A program made the translations under genes and the position numbers. Under the pieces are notes generated by a model. It was not told the DNA's origin. It made no database searches and saw only the letters and a list, made by a program, of their open reading frames with translations. Positions 6,434-7,097 of a stretch of 7,097 nucleotides of DNA are shown here, piece by piece. Location: positions 1 to 7,097 of the forward strand of contig JAKUSY010000159.1 of NCBI GenBank assembly GCA_022451445.1. The letters run 5' to 3'. Within the stretch, counting starts at the first letter, position 1. Every line of letters begins with the position of its first letter. Source of the stretch: Planctomycetota bacterium (GTDB taxonomy: Bacteria; Planctomycetota; UBA8108).

Positions 6434-7097
6434 CCCTCGTCACCGGCTGGCTTCCGTTCTGGATTTTTCCGTTTCTCCTGGCCGCAGCGCTCGGTCTCTC
6501 AGTCTCGCTCTACAGGACCGACCGATGCTCCTGCGGGCCTCTCGCGGGCTGGGCCATCACCATCCTGCGGCTCTTCCTGTTCGCCTCCGTCCTCTTCCTC
6601 CTCCTGGACCCCGCCCTCGTCGAGACGGCGACCGAACAAAAACGCGGCGAGGTCCTGGTGGTCATCGACACCTCGGCGAGCATGGCCATCGAGGATGTCG
6701 AGCTGGAGACCGGGGCCATCTCGAGAATCGAGGCCGCCCGGCGGCTGTTGTCATCGAGCTGGTATGAAGACCTGCGCAACCGGTTCGAGGTCTCTCTTTA
6801 CTCTCTCGGCGAGAAGCTCGAGCCCCTCGAGAAGCCCGGGAAGCTTTCCCTCGACACCTCCGCGGGAACGAACCTGGGTTCCCCCATCCTCGAGAGAGTG
6901 CTCAGGACACCGCGCGAAGACCTCGCGGGCGTTCTCCTCATCTCCGATGGAAATCACAATGCCCCGGGTGATCCCAGGCAGGCGGCGCGCGCGCTCGGGG
7001 CGCTCGGCATCCCCATCATCGCCCTCGGGGCGGGCAGCTCCGAGCCCTCCACGGACCTGGCGCTCGAGGGGATCGAGGCGCCGCGAAAGATCTTCCG
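6430..7097 (+). CDS. Membrane-anchored VWA domain protein (partial, 3' end outside window)
   Basis: The frame is open from the ATG at 6430 to the window edge, giving the first 222 residues. Two membrane spans (about 8-27 and 42-60) are joined by a short loop, YRTDRCSCG, which is mildly basic and contains a CxC pair (C33, C35). The following VWA domain has a complete MIDAS: D80-T-S-A-S84, T147 in AGTNLGS, and D173 in ISDGNHN. Predicted topology puts the VWA domain outside the cell membrane. It resembles the large VWA proteins that close MoxR operons in Planctomycetota-like genomes, where an amidotransferase-like region often follows; that part would lie beyond the edge and cannot be checked here. 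It is coupled to the preceding gene by a four-base overlap and is probably a functional counterpart of it with an intact metal site. Confidence 0.9.
   Translation, partial: MTLVTGWLPFWIFPFLLAAALGLSVSLYRTDRCSCGPLAGWAITILRLFLFASVLFLLLDPALVETATEQKRGEVLVVIDTSASMAIEDVELETGAISRIEAARRLLSSSWYEDLRNRFEVSLYSLGEKLEPLEKPGKLSLDTSAGTNLGSPILERVLRTPREDLAGVLLISDGNHNAPGDPRQAARALGALGIPIIALGAGSSEPSTDLALEGIEAPRKIF

Overview
The window holds two divergent transcription units separated by a 237-bp gap (2021-2257). The DNA is GC-rich and densely coding. The left unit, on the minus strand, is a single membrane protein with an N-terminal CxxC...CxxC zinc ribbon. It reads from 2020 down to base 1 with no in-frame stop and continues past the window edge. 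The right unit, on the plus strand, is a tight four-gene cluster: a MoxR-family AAA+ ATPase (2258-3337), a soluble DUF58 protein with a von Willebrand A (VWA) fold (3345-4241), a 731-residue BatA-like membrane protein with VWA and glutamine-amidotransferase-like regions (4238-6433), and a second membrane VWA protein (6430 onward) cut by the right edge.

Organism: bacterial. The short N-terminal zinc ribbon joined to a single membrane span and a long low-complexity linker, beside a moxR-DUF58-BatA-VWA operon, is a combination I associate with Planctomycetota and related PVC or FCB-type environmental lineages. No rRNA or other phylogenetic marker is present, so this is an impression from architecture and composition only.

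How the genes fit together: MoxR ATPases are usually encoded with VWA proteins and are thought to act as chaperones that remodel or load metal onto partners recognised through VWA metal sites. Here MoxR and DUF58 have no membrane segments and should be cytoplasmic. Both membrane VWA proteins have a basic loop between their first two spans, which puts their VWA domains on the outer side of the membrane. Gene spacing (7 nt, then two ATGA start/stop overlaps) indicates one coupled transcript. The divergent zinc-ribbon protein is predicted to cross the membrane once, with its large C-terminal part outside, so it could work in the same compartment, but any functional link rests only on adjacency.

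The MoxR-VWA cluster is a known type of locus. The less-described parts are the divergent zinc-ribbon protein, the altered VWA metal site in the BatA-like protein, and a 16-bp palindrome in the shared intergenic region. No tRNA, rRNA, CRISPR array, insertion sequence or terminator was seen.
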